NCBI GenBank assembly: GCA_947588675.1
Contig: CANPYY010000005.1
Span: 1 to 64,000, forward strand
Direction: 5' to 3'
Source of the DNA: an uncultured Lachnospiraceae bacterium
Lineage (GTDB): Bacteria; Bacillota; Clostridia; Lachnospirales; Lachnospiraceae
DNA length: 64,000 nucleotides
In this document: positions 1 through 8,815 of the stretch, piece after piece
How positions within the stretch are numbered: the first letter of the stretch is position 1
Layout of the letters: every line of letters begins with the position of its first letter
Position numbers and translations under genes: made by a program
Notes under the pieces: model-generated
Database searches by the model: none
Seen by the model: only the letters and a program-made list of their open reading frames with translations
Told to the model about the DNA's origin: nothing

Positions 1-37
1 AACCGAGAGGAGATATTTTATTTTACAACAAAAATAT

Positions 38-57
38 GCCGTATTTATGCGGCTTTT
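38..57 (+). terminator. possible intrinsic terminator of an upstream gene
   Basis: A short GC hairpin with GCCG and CGGC arms (38-53) is followed by TTTT. It lies before the promoterless-looking start of the first gene and may end a gene outside the window. A second perfect hairpin (GGCGTTT/AAACGCC, 58-74) follows directly. The T tract is short, so this is weak. Confidence 0.35.
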
Positions 58-108
58 GGCGTTTCGCAAACGCCTATATATAAATCACTTTATGAAAGGA
101 GTCTCTCT

Positions 109-1245
109 ATGGAATACAGGGAAATGAAAAAAATCGGTGCGAAACCTTCCCTTCTTGGTTTTGGATGTATGCGGTTTCCAACGACAGTAAAAGAGGGCAA
201 AGAAGTTATTGACAGGGAATATGCGGCAGGAATGTTAGATACTGCAATTAAATCAGGCGTTAATTATATTGATACAGCTTTCCCATATCACAATGGAGAA
301 AGCGAACTGTTTTTGGGTGAAGCATTAAAGAAATATCCAAGGGACAGTTTTTATCTTGCCACAAAGCTTCCTATGTGGGATGTAAAAACAAAAGAAGATG
401 TAAAACGCCTGTTTTATAAACAGCTCGAAAAACTTCAGGTGGATTACGTAGACTATTATCTGCTGCACGGGCTCAACGCCGGAAGCTTTAAAACCGTTAC
501 CGAACTTGATATAGTAAGCATACTCGAGGAACTGCGGGCTGAAGGCAAGCTGCGTTATATCGGCTTTTCTTTCCATGACAGTTATGAAGTATTTGAACAG
601 ATAATTACATATTATAACTGGGACTTCTGCCAGATACAGTTTAACTATATGGATGCTGACGAACAGGCCGGAATGAAAGGCTATAAACTTACTGAAAAAC
701 TCGGAATCCCTTTAGTTATAATGGAACCTGTAAAAGGCGGTTCGCTCGCCAACTATGCAGATGATATTAAAAACCAGTTTTATGATTACAAACCCGGATA
801 TTCTCTCGCATCATGGGCGATGAGGTGGGTAGGAAGTCTTCCTAACGTACATGTTATACTTAGCGGAATGAGTACGGAAGAACAGGTTCTTGATAATCTC
901 AAAACATTTAATAATTTTGAACCTCTGTCTGATGATGAACACACATTCCTCAATGAGATGATAGGTAAAATAAGAGCGCGCGTAAACAACGGATGCACAG
1001 GCTGCCGTTACTGTATGCCATGCCCCCACGGCGTTGATATCCCCCGCAATTTTTCCGTATGGAACGGATACGGAATGTATAACAATGCCGGTGCGGTAAA
1101 CTGGAATTATAACGATATGAAAAACAATAATTCCATTGCCAGCATGTGCAAGGGCTGCGGATTATGCGAAACCAAATGTCCGCAGAAACTCCCCATAAGG
1201 AAACATCTGCTTACGTCTTATGAAGAATTGTCAAAGGTAATATAA
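109..1245 (+). CDS. aldo/keto reductase with C-terminal [4Fe-4S] ferredoxin-like domain
   Basis: This is a 378-residue cytoplasmic oxidoreductase of the aldo/keto reductase superfamily. The TIM-barrel signatures are visible: an Asp/Tyr pair in DTAFPYHNGESE, a Lys in LATKLP and a His in YYLLHGLN, matching the usual D-Y-K-H tetrad. The C-terminal 90 residues carry two cysteine clusters, CTGCRYCMPC and CKGCGLCETKC, which resemble 4Fe-4S ferredoxin domains. This form is common in anaerobic Clostridia, where electrons may enter through the clusters instead of only from NAD(P)H; that role is inferred. The start is supported by AAAGGAG about 8 bases upstream. It is monocistronic and ends in a strong terminator. 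The natural substrate is unknown. Confidence 0.9.
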   Translation: MEYREMKKIGAKPSLLGFGCMRFPTTVKEGKEVIDREYAAGMLDTAIKSGVNYIDTAFPYHNGESELFLGEALKKYPRDSFYLATKLPMWDVKTKEDVKRLFYKQLEKLQVDYVDYYLLHGLNAGSFKTVTELDIVSILEELRAEGKLRYIGFSFHDSYEVFEQIITYYNWDFCQIQFNYMDADEQAGMKGYKLTEKLGIPLVIMEPVKGGSLANYADDIKNQFYDYKPGYSLASWAMRWVGSLPNVHVILSGMSTEEQVLDNLKTFNNFEPLSDDEHTFLNEMIGKIRARVNNGCTGCRYCMPCPHGVDIPRNFSVWNGYGMYNNAGAVNWNYNDMKNNNSIASMCKGCGLCETKCPQKLPIRKHLLTSYEELSKVI

Positions 1246-1253
1246 ATTTAAGT

Positions 1254-1293
1254 AAAAAGAAACCGACCTTTTTGGGCCGGTTTCTTTTTTTTA
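1254..1293 (+). terminator. intrinsic terminator after the aldo/keto reductase
   Basis: AAAGAAACCGACC and GGCCGGTTTCTTT form a long stem around a T-rich loop and are followed by a run of T. The poly-A on the left side lets it also serve the convergent surface-protein gene on the minus strand, whose stop codon is at 1322. Confidence 0.85.
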
Positions 1294-1321
1294 CAAGCAT
1301 TAAGCGTATAAAATAATTTGT

Positions 1322-4300
1322 TTATTTAAGAACTCTGATACTCTTTATAGTTAATATTCTTTCACTTCCATCCTGCACCTGAATTATAATACGTTTCAGC
1401 TTTGCTCCGGAAGGCACATCAAGTGTCATCGGTCCATAATTATTATTCCATCCGGCATAATATGTTGCAACCCCGTCTATTCCATCACCGTTAAGCGCAA
1501 TCTGCACTCCTTCTTTCGGTGTACCGGGAGCTTCCGGCGTATGGCATTCTATGGTTACTTCTACTTTGGAGCAGTCCTGCAATTCTTCAGGTACATTCAA
1601 GCCTGAGCCTGTATATTGTACATCCTTGAATGTAGCCGTAACGGTTCCATCAGGATTATCTACTTTGCTTACCGCGCCATTTGCCTCAAAACCTTTTAAT
1701 GAAAGATTAGTCCAAAAACTAAATTTAACATACTTGATATCCATAGTAACATCTGATTCCAGTGTCATGATTCTGATTTTACCGGCGCTTTTTCCTGCCG
1801 GGATATCTACAATATTACGACTATATCCGTTATTGACAATTTCTTTACCTTCTTTGTCATCTACAGCAAGATAAAATCCGCCCTTTGACATTTGCGCTGA
1901 AACTTCTACCTGCGCTCCGTCTGTACCCTGTTTTAAATCTTCAGGTACAGGAATTTCTAAGGTTTTATAGTTTCCTGTACAGACAACTTTAATGCTTCCA
2001 TCAGGTTTCGTTTCTACACTCATCTCATTAGGCTGCTGAGGCACTGCTTCGGCAAGATTCAGATAATTTCCGCCCTGAGCCGCAACAGTAACCGTATAAG
2101 TCGTATTTGCATCTACCATTATTTTTATTACAGCGCTTCCTGCATTTGTTGTTACGCCTGTAATAGTAATCCTGTTTCCGCTTGCAGATACTGTTGCAAA
2201 GTCTGTATCAGTAGATACTATGGAGTAGAACTTGCTTACATCTACCGTAAAGTTGTCGCCATACTGATCTTTCGCGCCTACTTCAAGTTCAATAGACGTA
2301 TTATAAGCAATCAGCATCGATGTTCCTTTAATGTCAGTCTTCTTCTGATCATCTGCCTTGTAGATTGTATATGTTCCGGCCTTAGCCACCGGCGCCGCGC
2401 TGCTTACCGGTACATCAAGCGTTGCGATTACGTTATCTCCCGGCGTAAAATGCAGTTTAACAGTTACTTTACCTGTTGACTTGCCTTTAGCTGTGTTTAC
2501 TTTTATTGTACTACCATCTACCGTAGTAGTTACATCTGTTCCCGACGCGCTCCATACCATGCCTTCAGTCAGCGATGAGCCTCCGGCTACTTCTTTTCCG
2601 TCTGCGTCATATGCTTTGAATTTGAAATTCAATGGAGTAGATTCTGCTCCGTCTGCCGCCACTTTCACATAATCTGCACCCGGTTTCAAAATGTTTTCAA
2701 GTTCAATTTTTGCAATAAGCTTAGAAGCAACATCTGTTTTAAATGTGAAGGAAGTCTGTATATCCTTTTCTGAATATCCTGCCTTTCCGTCATTATCCAC
2801 ATATGCGATAACCGTATATACTCCGGACACGCTTGCTGAAACTGTTACCGGGAACGCATTTGCTTTGCCATCAAAATCCCCTGCTTCCGCGTCAACCATC
2901 TTAGATGCGTCTTTTCCATCTGCATCCTTTACAACAAACTTAATATTAGCTTTGTTGTTCATAGGCGCGCCATACTGATCCTTTAATGTAACATTATTGA
3001 TAACCGCCACACCTTTCAACGCTGTAAGCGCTGCGTTGCTAAATGCAAGACTGTTTTCCTTACGGGCAGGTTTTACTGTTACTTTCAGGGTAACAGCTTC
3101 AAAATGAGCCGGATTATTCGTGCTCTCAATTTTTACTTCTTTTAATACATCAGCCGTTACTCCCTTGTTACTTGTAAATCCGATTGCAACTACCTGGTCT
3201 GTGCCTGCGGTTGCTTCCTGCGCAGGTCCCTGTTGTGATGCAACTGTCTTATAATACTTAACTGACAAATCGGCAACCTGCGGTACCTTAACTTCCGCTA
3301 ACGTAAGTTTGTAATCTTTGCCATACTGGTCTTTTGCTTTAAGCGTTACCGTAACAGGCGCCGTATCTTTATCAATTACATCAGCTACATCTTTCTCTGC
3401 CGTAATTTCTGCCGCATAACACTTAGGCGCAACCCTCGTGTCAACCTCGGCTGATACCGTTCCGCTGCTAAGCGTAACTTTTGTCGTACCTTCTTTCAGG
3501 CCGTTTACTTTCAACTTACCTTTTGCAGCTTCTGTTACTGCTAAAACTTCTGCATTACCGACAGAATACTTGACTTCTGCATCTGCCGTAATATTTTCGC
3601 CCTGGTCGTTTATAACTTCATACGTTGTTTCTGCTGAAGCTTCTGCAGTAATCTCATTTTCATCAAAAGCAGCAATATTAATACTGCTTACTTTCTGCGA
3701 AGGAGCAGAATCATATACGACTTCGTCTGACTTAACCGTTTCTTTTGAAAATTCTTTCTTACCGGCATCATAGCTTCCTTTATATACTACAAACTTCAAT
3801 TTATTCTTTTTGCCGTTTGCTTTTGCTTTTACAGTAACAAAGATTTTTCCGGCATCCTGTCCTGAACCGTCGGTCAGTACAGGTGTTTCAAAGCCGTCGG
3901 CGCCTTCGTTTATAAGAATACTGAGGTCTGCCGCTTTAAGTCCGGTTGTAGCAGGGGTCAGCGTTACTTCTGTCTTCTGTTCTTTATTGTTTGTTCCCGC
4001 TGACAGAGTTCCTACTTTAATTCCCGTAAGCTCAGCCGGTTTTGCAACTATAGTAATCTCCTTACTCTTTGTATCGTCACTTGTCAGATATACCGTTACC
4101 TTTGCAGTTCCCGCTTTAAGAATCTTAAAGGATGCAGGCTCTCTGGATTTCTTTGTAGTTTCATTTGTATTATCATTAAACTTCAGTATACTTGTGTCGT
4201 CAATAACATATTTTACAGTGTTGTTCATGTTTTTAAATTCAGCACTGTCGGGCAGTTCTAACTCATACTTGAATTTATCCGATAATGTAGGAGTCAGTGT

Positions 4301-6028
4301 AAACGTATTGTCTGCCTCATCAGGCGTCAGTATAAACTGAGGTTCTTCAGTTGTTCCATTATTCTTCATCTTTTCCGGTTTTGCCTCAAGTCTGGATACT
4401 TCTACCGCCTGACCATATCCGTCAGCCTTTTCTAATTTCACTGTAAGTTCGCTTGTATAAACTGTCTTATTTTTATCTGCAAGGCTGTTAGTTGCGGTGA
4501 TACTTATTGTCTTACCTGCTACCATGGCTGTATCACCCGGAATCTCTACATATCCGCGATTTGTTCCATCGTTGACTATCTTGATTTTATTATCATCTGT
4601 TCTTCCGTTCAGAGGATAATTGGACTCCGGAATCTTTGCGGTTACGCTTAATGTACCGCCGGCTTTCATAGCTTCTTTAGCTTCGCCATACTGGTCCTTT
4701 ACTGTATAATAAACTTTTAAACTTCTTGAGCTTCCAAATGCCGGAGCTTTATCGTTTACAACAATAAATTCTTTAATAACGCTGGCTGCTTTTTCTGCTT
4801 TCGCTGCGGTATCTTTTGCCATATCGTTTCCGGCCATATCCGAAAGACCGTTTATTACTATATTATATGTTCCTGCCGCCAATGCTTTTTCAGAAGAAAT
4901 ACTGATTGACTTACCGTCTTTAGCAAGAGCTGCGCTCATTTTGCCTGCTTCCTTGTCGCCGTTTTTAACGGTAACTGCCGGCTCGCCTTTTACTTTTTCA
5001 TTGAAGGTTACGGTAATCGTCTTATAATCCGTTACTTCTGCCTTTGTTACAGTTGGAGCTTTAGCGTCTACAGTCACCTTACACGGTTTGGATGTAATTG
5101 TTCCAACAGATGCTGTGATATTTGCTACTCCTTCCTTCACAGCAGTCACAACTCCTCCGTCGCTTACTGTTGCAACTTCGGTTTTGTCAGATTTCCAAAC
5201 AATCTTTGCGTCTTTTATTTCTTTGTCTTCGCTGTCGGTAACAACTGCTTTCAGCGTAACAGTGTTCTTATCTTTTACTGTGCTGACTGCAGCCTCCGAA
5301 ACGCTTATAGCAACTGATTTCACCATCGGCGTAGGAACAGGGGTAGCCGTTGCAGGCACTTCTGTTGCAGGCACTTCTGTCGCAGGTGCTTCCGTTGCGG
5401 GAGCTTCTGTTACAGGTGCTTGTGTTACAGGCACTTCCGTTACAGGTGCCTCTGTTTCGGGTGCTTCTGTCACAGGCGCTTCCGTTACAGGAACCTCTGT
5501 TTCGGGTGCTTCTGTTACAGGCGTCTCCGTTACAGGAACATTTGTTGCTAAACCACCTGTCGGAGGTACGTCTGTTACAGTAGCTGTATTCGTACCCTGC
5601 TGCGTTTGAGCCGAATCTACAGCGGCCTTAGACTTCACCTTGCATACAAGTTTCTTTTTCTTTACCTGGCTGCTGCCTTTAACCGTATACTTTACAATGG
5701 CAGTGATTTTTGCTTTTCCTGCTTTTTTTGCTTTCAGTTTTACAGAAGATTTCTTCTTTTTACTGAGCTTTATTACCTTTTTTTTGCTTGTCTTCCACTT
5801 AGTACTCTTTATCTTAACCTTATTTTTCTTTATTTTTAAGGTATAGGATTTCTTTCCGGCTTTGTTGTAGTAAAGAGTTTTCTTCTTTGCTGAAAGACCG
5901 GGTTGTTTTTTGCTTGCCGCATCCGTAGAAAGAGGTACGGAAAGTGAAGACATTGTCAGCGCTACAGCCGCCATAAAAGCTATAGTCCGACGAAGCACTC
6001 TTGACATTCTTCTGTTTTGCTTCTTCAT
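1322..6028 (-). CDS. large secreted Ig-like repeat surface protein (1568 aa)
   Basis: This is a giant exported protein. Residues 1-38 are a Sec signal peptide ending near TDAAS. Residues 39-135 are extremely lysine-rich and Big_2-like. About 156-229 is a threonine/proline/glutamate stalk built of TEAP and TEVP units. About 236-322 is a Big_2 Ig-like domain, then a Big_5/SbsA-like domain with a typical SDMAGN turn. A long series of further Ig-like beta domains follows, several marked by a KDQYG-type motif. The last about 240 residues look like two related beta-sandwich modules of carbohydrate-binding type. I see no LPXTG sorting signal and no SLH domain, so the basic region may hold it to the wall. 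An adhesin or S-layer-like role is inference. AGGAGGAA precedes the start. Expression probably starts at the promoter at 6316-6344. Confidence 0.85.
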   Translation of the reverse strand: MKKQNRRMSRVLRRTIAFMAAVALTMSSLSVPLSTDAASKKQPGLSAKKKTLYYNKAGKKSYTLKIKKNKVKIKSTKWKTSKKKVIKLSKKKKSSVKLKAKKAGKAKITAIVKYTVKGSSQVKKKKLVCKVKSKAAVDSAQTQQGTNTATVTDVPPTGGLATNVPVTETPVTEAPETEVPVTEAPVTEAPETEAPVTEVPVTQAPVTEAPATEAPATEVPATEVPATATPVPTPMVKSVAISVSEAAVSTVKDKNTVTLKAVVTDSEDKEIKDAKIVWKSDKTEVATVSDGGVVTAVKEGVANITASVGTITSKPCKVTVDAKAPTVTKAEVTDYKTITVTFNEKVKGEPAVTVKNGDKEAGKMSAALAKDGKSISISSEKALAAGTYNIVINGLSDMAGNDMAKDTAAKAEKAASVIKEFIVVNDKAPAFGSSRSLKVYYTVKDQYGEAKEAMKAGGTLSVTAKIPESNYPLNGRTDDNKIKIVNDGTNRGYVEIPGDTAMVAGKTISITATNSLADKNKTVYTSELTVKLEKADGYGQAVEVSRLEAKPEKMKNNGTTEEPQFILTPDEADNTFTLTPTLSDKFKYELELPDSAEFKNMNNTVKYVIDDTSILKFNDNTNETTKKSREPASFKILKAGTAKVTVYLTSDDTKSKEITIVAKPAELTGIKVGTLSAGTNNKEQKTEVTLTPATTGLKAADLSILINEGADGFETPVLTDGSGQDAGKIFVTVKAKANGKKNKLKFVVYKGSYDAGKKEFSKETVKSDEVVYDSAPSQKVSSINIAAFDENEITAEASAETTYEVINDQGENITADAEVKYSVGNAEVLAVTEAAKGKLKVNGLKEGTTKVTLSSGTVSAEVDTRVAPKCYAAEITAEKDVADVIDKDTAPVTVTLKAKDQYGKDYKLTLAEVKVPQVADLSVKYYKTVASQQGPAQEATAGTDQVVAIGFTSNKGVTADVLKEVKIESTNNPAHFEAVTLKVTVKPARKENSLAFSNAALTALKGVAVINNVTLKDQYGAPMNNKANIKFVVKDADGKDASKMVDAEAGDFDGKANAFPVTVSASVSGVYTVIAYVDNDGKAGYSEKDIQTSFTFKTDVASKLIAKIELENILKPGADYVKVAADGAESTPLNFKFKAYDADGKEVAGGSSLTEGMVWSASGTDVTTTVDGSTIKVNTAKGKSTGKVTVKLHFTPGDNVIATLDVPVSSAAPVAKAGTYTIYKADDQKKTDIKGTSMLIAYNTSIELEVGAKDQYGDNFTVDVSKFYSIVSTDTDFATVSASGNRITITGVTTNAGSAVIKIMVDANTTYTVTVAAQGGNYLNLAEAVPQQPNEMSVETKPDGSIKVVCTGNYKTLEIPVPEDLKQGTDGAQVEVSAQMSKGGFYLAVDDKEGKEIVNNGYSRNIVDIPAGKSAGKIRIMTLESDVTMDIKYVKFSFWTNLSLKGFEANGAVSKVDNPDGTVTATFKDVQYTGSGLNVPEELQDCSKVEVTIECHTPEAPGTPKEGVQIALNGDGIDGVATYYAGWNNNYGPMTLDVPSGAKLKRIIIQVQDGSERILTIKSIRVLK
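5340..5560 (-). repeat. tandem coding repeats for the T-E-A-P stalk
   Basis: Degenerate 12-18 base units (variants of GCTTCTGTTACAGG and CACTTCTGTTGCAGG on the plus strand) repeat over about 220 bases and encode alternating TEAP, TEVP and TEAPV units. The repeat is in frame in the surface protein, so unit number could vary by slippage without disrupting the reading frame. Confidence 0.85.
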
Positions 6029-6309
6029 GGTTATTCTTCCTCCTTTAAATTTAGCCTTTTAGGGCTTTTTCATAATTATGCACAGAATTAAGCACAAACA
6101 ATTTGCCGTTACCGGCTATCATTTAACTATCGGAGTAGTATAGGCTAACACTACGATATTTCACTTACCCCACTCCTTTCTTCCGCAGCATAAAATTAGA
6201 ATCCTTTCTATTGACATACTACAGACGATATCCTAAAATGAAGTTACTCAGACAACATCAAGGAATATCGTCTATGTTTATGTCTTTTTTAATAGAAGAT
6301 ATTCTATCC
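6029..6309 (-). other. about 280-nt structured 5' leader of the surface-protein mRNA
   Basis: If transcription starts from the promoter at 6316-6344, the leader is about 280 nt. On the minus strand it can form a stem from TATCGTAGT with ACTAC and CGATA (6126-6156), a GCCG-GTAA-CGGC tetraloop hairpin (6107-6118) and AGCC/GGCT just before the AGGAGG site. I compared it by eye with c-di-GMP, cobalamin and other common riboswitch cores and could not assign it. Confidence 0.4.
6211..6239 (+). promoter_or_regulatory. promoter for the XRE regulator gene
   Basis: TTGACA (6211-6216), a 17-base spacer and TAAAAT (6234-6239) point right, with a start expected near 6246 and the regulator's ATG at 6394. 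The spacer contains a dyad half-matching the operator motif (6222-6235). Confidence 0.75.
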
Positions 6310-6335
6310 ATTGCCATTATATAGAAGATATTCTA
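6222..6335. promoter_or_regulatory. four-copy operator array between XRE regulator and surface-protein gene
   Basis: Two perfect copies of the palindromic TAGAAGATATTCTA lie at 6293-6306 and 6322-6335. Two variants, each matching 11 of 14 bases, lie at 6222-6235 (CAGACGATATCCTA) and 6261-6274 (minus strand, TAGACGATATTCCT). The outer copies sit inside the spacers of the two opposed promoters, and the inner copies lie just after each predicted start point. The neighbouring small HTH protein is the obvious ligand, but that is inference. Confidence 0.75.
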
Positions 6336-6344
6336 GTTTGTCAA
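6316..6344 (-). promoter_or_regulatory. consensus promoter pointing to the surface-protein gene
   Basis: Read on the minus strand, TTGACA (6344-6339), a 17-base spacer and TATAAT (6321-6316) match consensus at all 12 positions. The spacer contains the perfect dyad at 6322-6335, so a bound repressor would block RNA polymerase directly. The start is expected near 6309. Confidence 0.8.
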
Positions 6345-6393
6345 GCTATCTTTTTAATATTTTCCAATTATTATTTGGGATTAGGAGACAAAC

Positions 6394-6720
6394 ATGAAAA
6401 TAATTGAAAGAATAAGACTTATTTGCAAAGAAAATGGTATTACTATTACAGATCTTGAAAAAGAACTCGGATACAGCAACGGCTCGCTTGCCAAGGCAAA
6501 AGATATTCCATCCAGCAGAATACTTGATATATCCAAAAAGCTAAATGTTCCTATGGAATATATTATGACCGGAGAATATCCGGACAGATTATGCAAAAAC
6601 GATAATATAACCCAAAAAATACGAAATGACATCGAGCTTTCCAAAGCATTATCAATATACTTTGAATTGCCTGATGCCAAAAAGAAACTCATTATTGAGC
6701 TGTTAAATATGTTAAATTAG
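6394..6720 (+). CDS. small XRE/Cro-CI-type transcriptional regulator
   Basis: This is a 108-residue protein with an N-terminal helix-turn-helix of Cro/CI type at about residues 5-60 (ITDLEKELGYSNGSLAKAK is the turn and recognition helix). A short helical tail, ELPDAKKKLIIELLNMLN, probably dimerises. The start is set by TTAGGAGA 8 bases upstream. It faces the giant surface-protein gene across a region with two opposed promoters and four dyads, which suggests autoregulation and control of that gene. There is no peptidase or ligand-binding domain, so the signal that relieves repression, if any, is not visible. It resembles small host regulators more than a phage repressor, as no phage genes are nearby. 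Confidence 0.8.
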   Translation: MKIIERIRLICKENGITITDLEKELGYSNGSLAKAKDIPSSRILDISKKLNVPMEYIMTGEYPDRLCKNDNITQKIRNDIELSKALSIYFELPDAKKKLIIELLNMLN

Positions 6721-6793
6721 AACTCTTTATAATATTCCTGCAAAACGCCGTTATTCTGCATAAATATTGCATCGCTCTCTTATAGTGTTTATT

Positions 6794-7303
6794 CTATGAT
6801 CTTCCGCAGCAGAATTTATATTTTTTACCGCTTCCGCAAGGGCATGGGTCGTTACGTCCTATTTTCTTTTCCTTAACTATAGTTCCGGACGCTTTCTGCT
6901 CTTTATAAAGTTCTTTACGTCGCTCCTGCGAAAGCAGGGCGTCCCACTCGGGAAGCGTATACAGCCATTCTGCCTTGCAGTCTACCATATTGTAATAAAG
7001 TTTTTCCGGGTCAAAACCAAGGTTTACTTCTGTTTCTTCCGTCATTGTTTCGATATCGTTAGGCTCTTTTAAGCTGTCATTTATTCCGTCAAGAAATCCT
7101 ACCATGTACATTACTGCAAGGTCATATTTTTCAGCAAGTTCAGCCACGGTACCGCACACTACTTCGTCAGGAGCCGAAAGGAGCTGCTTATATATCCCCT
7201 TTTCCAGTTCAAAATATTCACCCCAGAATCTTTCGCCTTTTTTCCCCTGCATTTCCTGTCCATATGCAAGGTCTCTCCATTTTTTTAATAAACTGTCGCT
7301 CAT
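6794..7303 (-). CDS. SEC-C motif protein of unknown function
   Basis: A 169-residue soluble protein whose last 25 residues are a SEC-C zinc-binding motif ([19 protein letters not shown]), like the C terminus of SecA. The preceding region is acidic and helical and I cannot place it in a named family. SEC-C tails occur on SecA and on many stand-alone proteins that contact ribosomes or chaperones, so a precise role cannot be given. An in-frame ATG at 7327 exists, but AGGAG lies about 10 bases before the ATG at 7303, so I chose that one. It is convergent with the XRE gene, with no clear terminator in the 73-base gap. Confidence 0.75.
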   Translation of the reverse strand: MSDSLLKKWRDLAYGQEMQGKKGERFWGEYFELEKGIYKQLLSAPDEVVCGTVAELAEKYDLAVMYMVGFLDGINDSLKEPNDIETMTEETEVNLGFDPEKLYYNMVDCKAEWLYTLPEWDALLSQERRKELYKEQKASGTIVKEKKIGRNDPCPCGSGKKYKFCCGRS

Positions 7304-7461
7304 ATTATTATTACTCCTCATAAACAATATTTAATCGTAAGTTTTCAACCAAGCATAAGAATAACATTTTTTTCCCAATCGGGCAAGGCTTATTGAATAA
7401 TTTTATCAGATAATGTATACTGTATCTTGTGTTTTTACATAATTTTACAGAGGTTTTCCAT

Positions 7462-8106
7462 ATGATGTTTATATTTACAGAGATATTATTATATATTGCT
7501 TTTCTTACACTGGATATTTTCGGCGCGGCATCCGTATGGATAAAATACATTTCAATATTCATCTGCTTTATTACGGCAATGTATCATTCGATAAAAACAC
7601 ATGAATACTTTATTTCAATTGTTATGGCCCTTACATTATTTGCCGATACTTTTCTTCTGCTGCTTGACAAATATTATATTATCGGAGTTTTATCGTTCTG
7701 TATCGTACAGACTTTGTATGCGGCTTATATGATATCGCTGTCCGGCAAAAAAAGCATAATACCCCGTATAAGCTTGTTTATACTTGCCGTACTTATTCTT
7801 ACAATAACTGATTCGGCCGATTTGCTTTCCATAGCTGCCGCATGGTCATTTACACAGCTTTTTGCAAATGTACTTCAGGCTTTTTTGATAAGGAAGCTGC
7901 ACCGGCACGGGTTAATATATGCAATAGGGCTGCTGCTTTTTCTTATGTGCGATACATGCGTAGGTTTAAATAATATTACAATATATTTTACTGACTTTCC
8001 ATTACACCGGGTACTATCGGGAGCCGGCTTACTTATGTGGGTATTTTACCTTCCGTCACAGGTTCTTATTACGTACTCTTTCTGCAATAACCGGAGGACT
8101 TTATGA
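7462..8106 (+). CDS. polytopic membrane protein, YhhN/TMEM86-like
   Basis: A 214-residue integral membrane protein with about seven or eight hydrophobic segments. The ADTFLLLLDKYYIIG and GLLLFLMCDTCVG segments resemble the two conserved Asp-containing motifs of the YhhN (TMEM86, lysoplasmalogenase-like) family, so I assign it there with moderate confidence. Bacterial members mostly have unknown substrates. An upstream in-frame ATG at 7429 lacks a ribosome site, whereas ACAGAGG lies shortly before ATG 7462. The stop overlaps the next start in an ATGA, so the two membrane proteins are translationally coupled and may act together. Confidence 0.6.
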   Translation: MMFIFTEILLYIAFLTLDIFGAASVWIKYISIFICFITAMYHSIKTHEYFISIVMALTLFADTFLLLLDKYYIIGVLSFCIVQTLYAAYMISLSGKKSIIPRISLFILAVLILTITDSADLLSIAAAWSFTQLFANVLQAFLIRKLHRHGLIYAIGLLLFLMCDTCVGLNNITIYFTDFPLHRVLSGAGLLMWVFYLPSQVLITYSFCNNRRTL

Positions 8107-8768
8107 AAAAATTTGTTTCAATAATAATTTCAGTTATTATTTCAATTATTACGGCTGCATTTACACTGTCATTCGGTATAGCCGCGCCGATTCTGATACG
8201 GCCTTTTTATTACTCACAGATTGATTCGCTTGAGTTAGTACAAAGCACAGGATTTGACAGACAGCAGATTATAGACGCATATGACGAAATGCTTGATTAC
8301 TGCACAGGCATATCAGATACTTTTGGCACAGGCGTACTGAAATACTCCGAGTCGGGTAAATCTCATTTTGAAGACGTAAAATCCCTGTTTCTTTTAGATA
8401 TCCATGTGCTAATAATTACTTTAATTTTTCTTATTATATTTGCAATCATCTGTATTAAAACCGGATATTCGCCTTATAAGTTTTTCGGGCATACGCCTTA
8501 TTTCTATTCCGGCGCAGGACTTATATCATTGATTACAATTATAGGAATTATTGTAATATCCGACTTTGAAAATGCGTTTAAAGTATTTCATATGTTATTT
8601 TTTCCGGGTAAAGATAACTGGCTTTTCGATGCAAAAACTGATGAGATAATACTTATTCTTCCGGAACAGTTTTTCTATAACTGCGCGCTTATGATTCTTT
8701 CAGTAATTATACTGTTGTGCATTATATTTATTGTCACGAGCATAATCTCAAAGAAACGCAAATTATAA
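8103..8768 (+). CDS. DUF1461 / TIGR01906 family integral membrane protein
   Basis: A 221-residue protein with an N-terminal transmembrane helix, an extracytoplasmic region of about 85 residues and three further helices. The outer region has the pattern seen in DUF1461 proteins: RPFYYSQIDSLEL, then IIDAYDEMLDY, then KYSESGKSHFEDVK just before the second helix. No function is known for this family, which is widespread in Firmicutes. It begins within the stop of the preceding YhhN-like gene. The C terminus is short and basic (SKKRKL), suggesting a cytoplasmic end. Confidence 0.75.
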   Translation: MKKFVSIIISVIISIITAAFTLSFGIAAPILIRPFYYSQIDSLELVQSTGFDRQQIIDAYDEMLDYCTGISDTFGTGVLKYSESGKSHFEDVKSLFLLDIHVLIITLIFLIIFAIICIKTGYSPYKFFGHTPYFYSGAGLISLITIIGIIVISDFENAFKVFHMLFFPGKDNWLFDAKTDEIILILPEQFFYNCALMILSVIILLCIIFIVTSIISKKRKL

Positions 8769-8783
8769 AGAACAATTTACTGT

Positions 8784-8815
8784 GTCACCTGCCATTATTT
8801 ATATGACAGGTGCAC
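8784..8815. terminator. bidirectional terminator-like hairpin between convergent genes
   Basis: CACCTG (8786-8791) and CAGGTG (8807-8812), extended by CAT/ATG, form a hairpin that overlaps the GH43 stop codon at 8795. T-rich sequence follows on the right side, and the left flank is A-rich. Confidence 0.6.

Noticed and set aside
5340..5560. Regularly spaced short repeats that could suggest a CRISPR array
   Set aside because: The units are 12-18 bases, degenerate, without unique spacers, and are in frame coding a Thr/Pro/Glu stalk.
3438..5609. Long open frames on the plus strand inside the surface-protein gene, for instance 3438-3773, 3810-4340 and 5088-5609
   Set aside because: They lack ribosome sites and known domains and arise from the Ala/Thr/Val/Lys-rich codon pattern of the gene on the other strand. 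The same applies to the 332-codon minus frame within 23693-24691.
6029..6309. c-di-GMP or cobalamin riboswitch in the surface-protein leader
   Set aside because: A GATAGCCGG stretch recalls the 3' part of a c-di-GMP-I aptamer, but the GCAAACC and ACGCAAAG parts are missing.
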